64,000 nt of DNA from Balanoglossus misakiensis (Eukaryota > Hemichordata), in NCBI GenBank assembly GCA_040954595.2, contig CM082593.2:930001-994000 (forward strand), written 5' to 3'. How positions within the stretch are numbered: position 1 is the stretch's first letter; each line of letters begins with the position of its first letter. A model generated the notes under the pieces. It was given only the letters and a program-made list of their open reading frames with translations, was not told where the DNA came from and made no database searches. The translations under genes were made by a program, and so were the position numbers. This document shows positions 62,805 to 64,000 of the stretch, piece after piece.

Positions 62805-64000
62805 CTGTCAATTCAAAAATATTACAAATGTTTAGGATAGTGTGACTAAGGCATACTTACTTAAGGAGACTATTTGGTACTGTGGCCATATACAAATCAA
62901 CATAATAAACAACACTGTGCTATATGAGTATCAAGGCCAGCTTATGCACTTAACATTCTTTGTGTTCCCTGCTAAGAAACGTTATCAAATGACGACTAGT
63001 CTGTAAAATGTACATAAGATAAATACTTTGACTGCGCTCTTAATACCTGTGTGGCAGAGCAATAAAACTTAACTGTTAAATCACCGGTACAGTCAGAAAC
63101 CTATTTCACCAGCAATAGTCAAACAGGGTATTAAAAACAGAAGTGTTTTACGTCTATTGACACACAGTCACTAAATGAGATAGATAAAAACTGGTCTGTC
63201 AGATTCGTAACACCAGTAGCAATAATTAAGACAATCAGATACACTTTCCCATGATTTTTCAATTGTACTAACTACAAGCTGGTATATAACTAGATTTCAA
63301 GGTCAAACATCTAGCCCTGGGTGGGGCTGAGGTCACCGTTTGGTATTTCAGGACAAAGCCAAGAGACACATCATGGCGGGCGTAACCTTGGTAACAGTAT
63401 CATGGGTACAGCAGCTGACTCATTCAGACACTCAAAATTCCTTAACTTATCAGACCCAACCCTACACATAAATGTACACTATTGTTGCAATGTCAACTGT
63501 CATTTTATTATTTGAGAGAATTATTCCACTGGTGACACAGTGATCTACTTCTTCAAACTTCACTGCAATGACAAACTAAAGTAGCTGCATGGTCAACTTA
63601 TGCACACTCAAGGGGACAGACTGTAACTTTTGAATTTGTGTGTCTTGTGTATCAGTACAGTGAAACTTTCTTCTCTGTGTTAAATCTCCATGCAGCATAC
63701 TAAAATTAAAAGTTCTGTTTGCATGTATACACAACCTGTGCATGTGTAACATGTACATTTGAAGTCCAAAATTCAATTTAATTCTGAACAACAGCAGCTC
63801 ACAGTACACACAGTATGGACAACACTGGTGATTTTATCTTCCAGGTATTTCATCATGGAATTAATCAACCAAAATAAACAAGGTTCACCCACGTAACAAA
63901 ACTACCCATGCGAAAAATAGCCCAAAGTCACAGCTGTTACAGCTAATGAAGCTTTACATGTAATTTGAATTCTGAGCCAACAGTGTGATTGATGGGAAGA
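62805..64000. other. Upstream intron or 5' region of the giant cadherin; no feature seen
   Basis: The acceptor at 62805-62806 (GACAG|ATTGTG) requires an upstream exon ending in phase 1, expected to encode the signal peptide. No convincing minus-strand exon with a Met plus hydrophobic core and GT donor was found here, so it probably lies beyond 64000. Confidence 0.45.

Overview
This is invertebrate animal genomic DNA. Genes are split into many short exons with GT-AG introns, the sequence is AT-rich, and all six gene families are metazoan. The compact introns, abundant ACATGTA-type simple motifs, small inverted-repeat elements and gene content suggest a marine invertebrate, perhaps an invertebrate deuterostome such as a hemichordate, echinoderm or amphioxus. 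The species cannot be fixed from the sequence alone.

Layout. (1) 1-2784, minus: N-terminal two thirds of a poly(ADP-ribose) glycohydrolase (PARG); the catalytic signature lies beyond the left edge. (2) 3162-4494, plus: a complete RPS24 gene, head-to-head with PARG across a 377-bp shared promoter. (3) 4.6-6.2 kb: a gene-free stretch holding three inverted-repeat or palindromic elements. (4) 6703-11148, minus: a complete JIP1/JIP2-type JNK-interacting scaffold, rebuilt as 12 coding exons and 513 aa. (5) 11.4-13.5 kb: a dispersed-repeat-like block ending in a perfect hairpin. (6) 13808-16956, minus: a secreted proteinase-K-type subtilase, 9 coding exons and 470 aa, with an acidic cysteine-rich tail. 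(7) 17.3-18.1 kb: small repeats. (8) 18218-23901, plus: a complete neutral ceramidase (ASAH2 family), 19 exons and 706 aa. (9) 25814 to at least 62804, minus: one giant cadherin gene filling the right 60% of the window, with its signal-peptide exon missing or off-window.

The giant cadherin is the main discovery. Its first eight cadherin repeats, its last three repeats, its membrane-adjacent domain and its single transmembrane helix follow protocadherin-15 (PCDH15; Cad99C in flies), the lower half of the vertebrate hair-cell tip link. PCDH15 has 11 cadherin repeats; here I count about 39. The extra repeats sit between the PCDH15 EC8-like and EC9-like positions. They are arranged as a tandemly amplified seven-repeat module (EC10-16, EC17-23, partly EC24-30), followed by a poly-serine run and a roughly 1-kb-residue mucin-like exon with more than 50 copies of a 12-residue repeat. 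A furin-type RRKR site lies in the penultimate repeat. Reading phase stays consistent across every junction I checked, including both sides of the mucin exon. There is no internal transmembrane segment or cytoplasmic tail, so the data favour one gene over several.

Otherwise the window is a mix of unrelated housekeeping and signalling genes, with no operon-like functional grouping.
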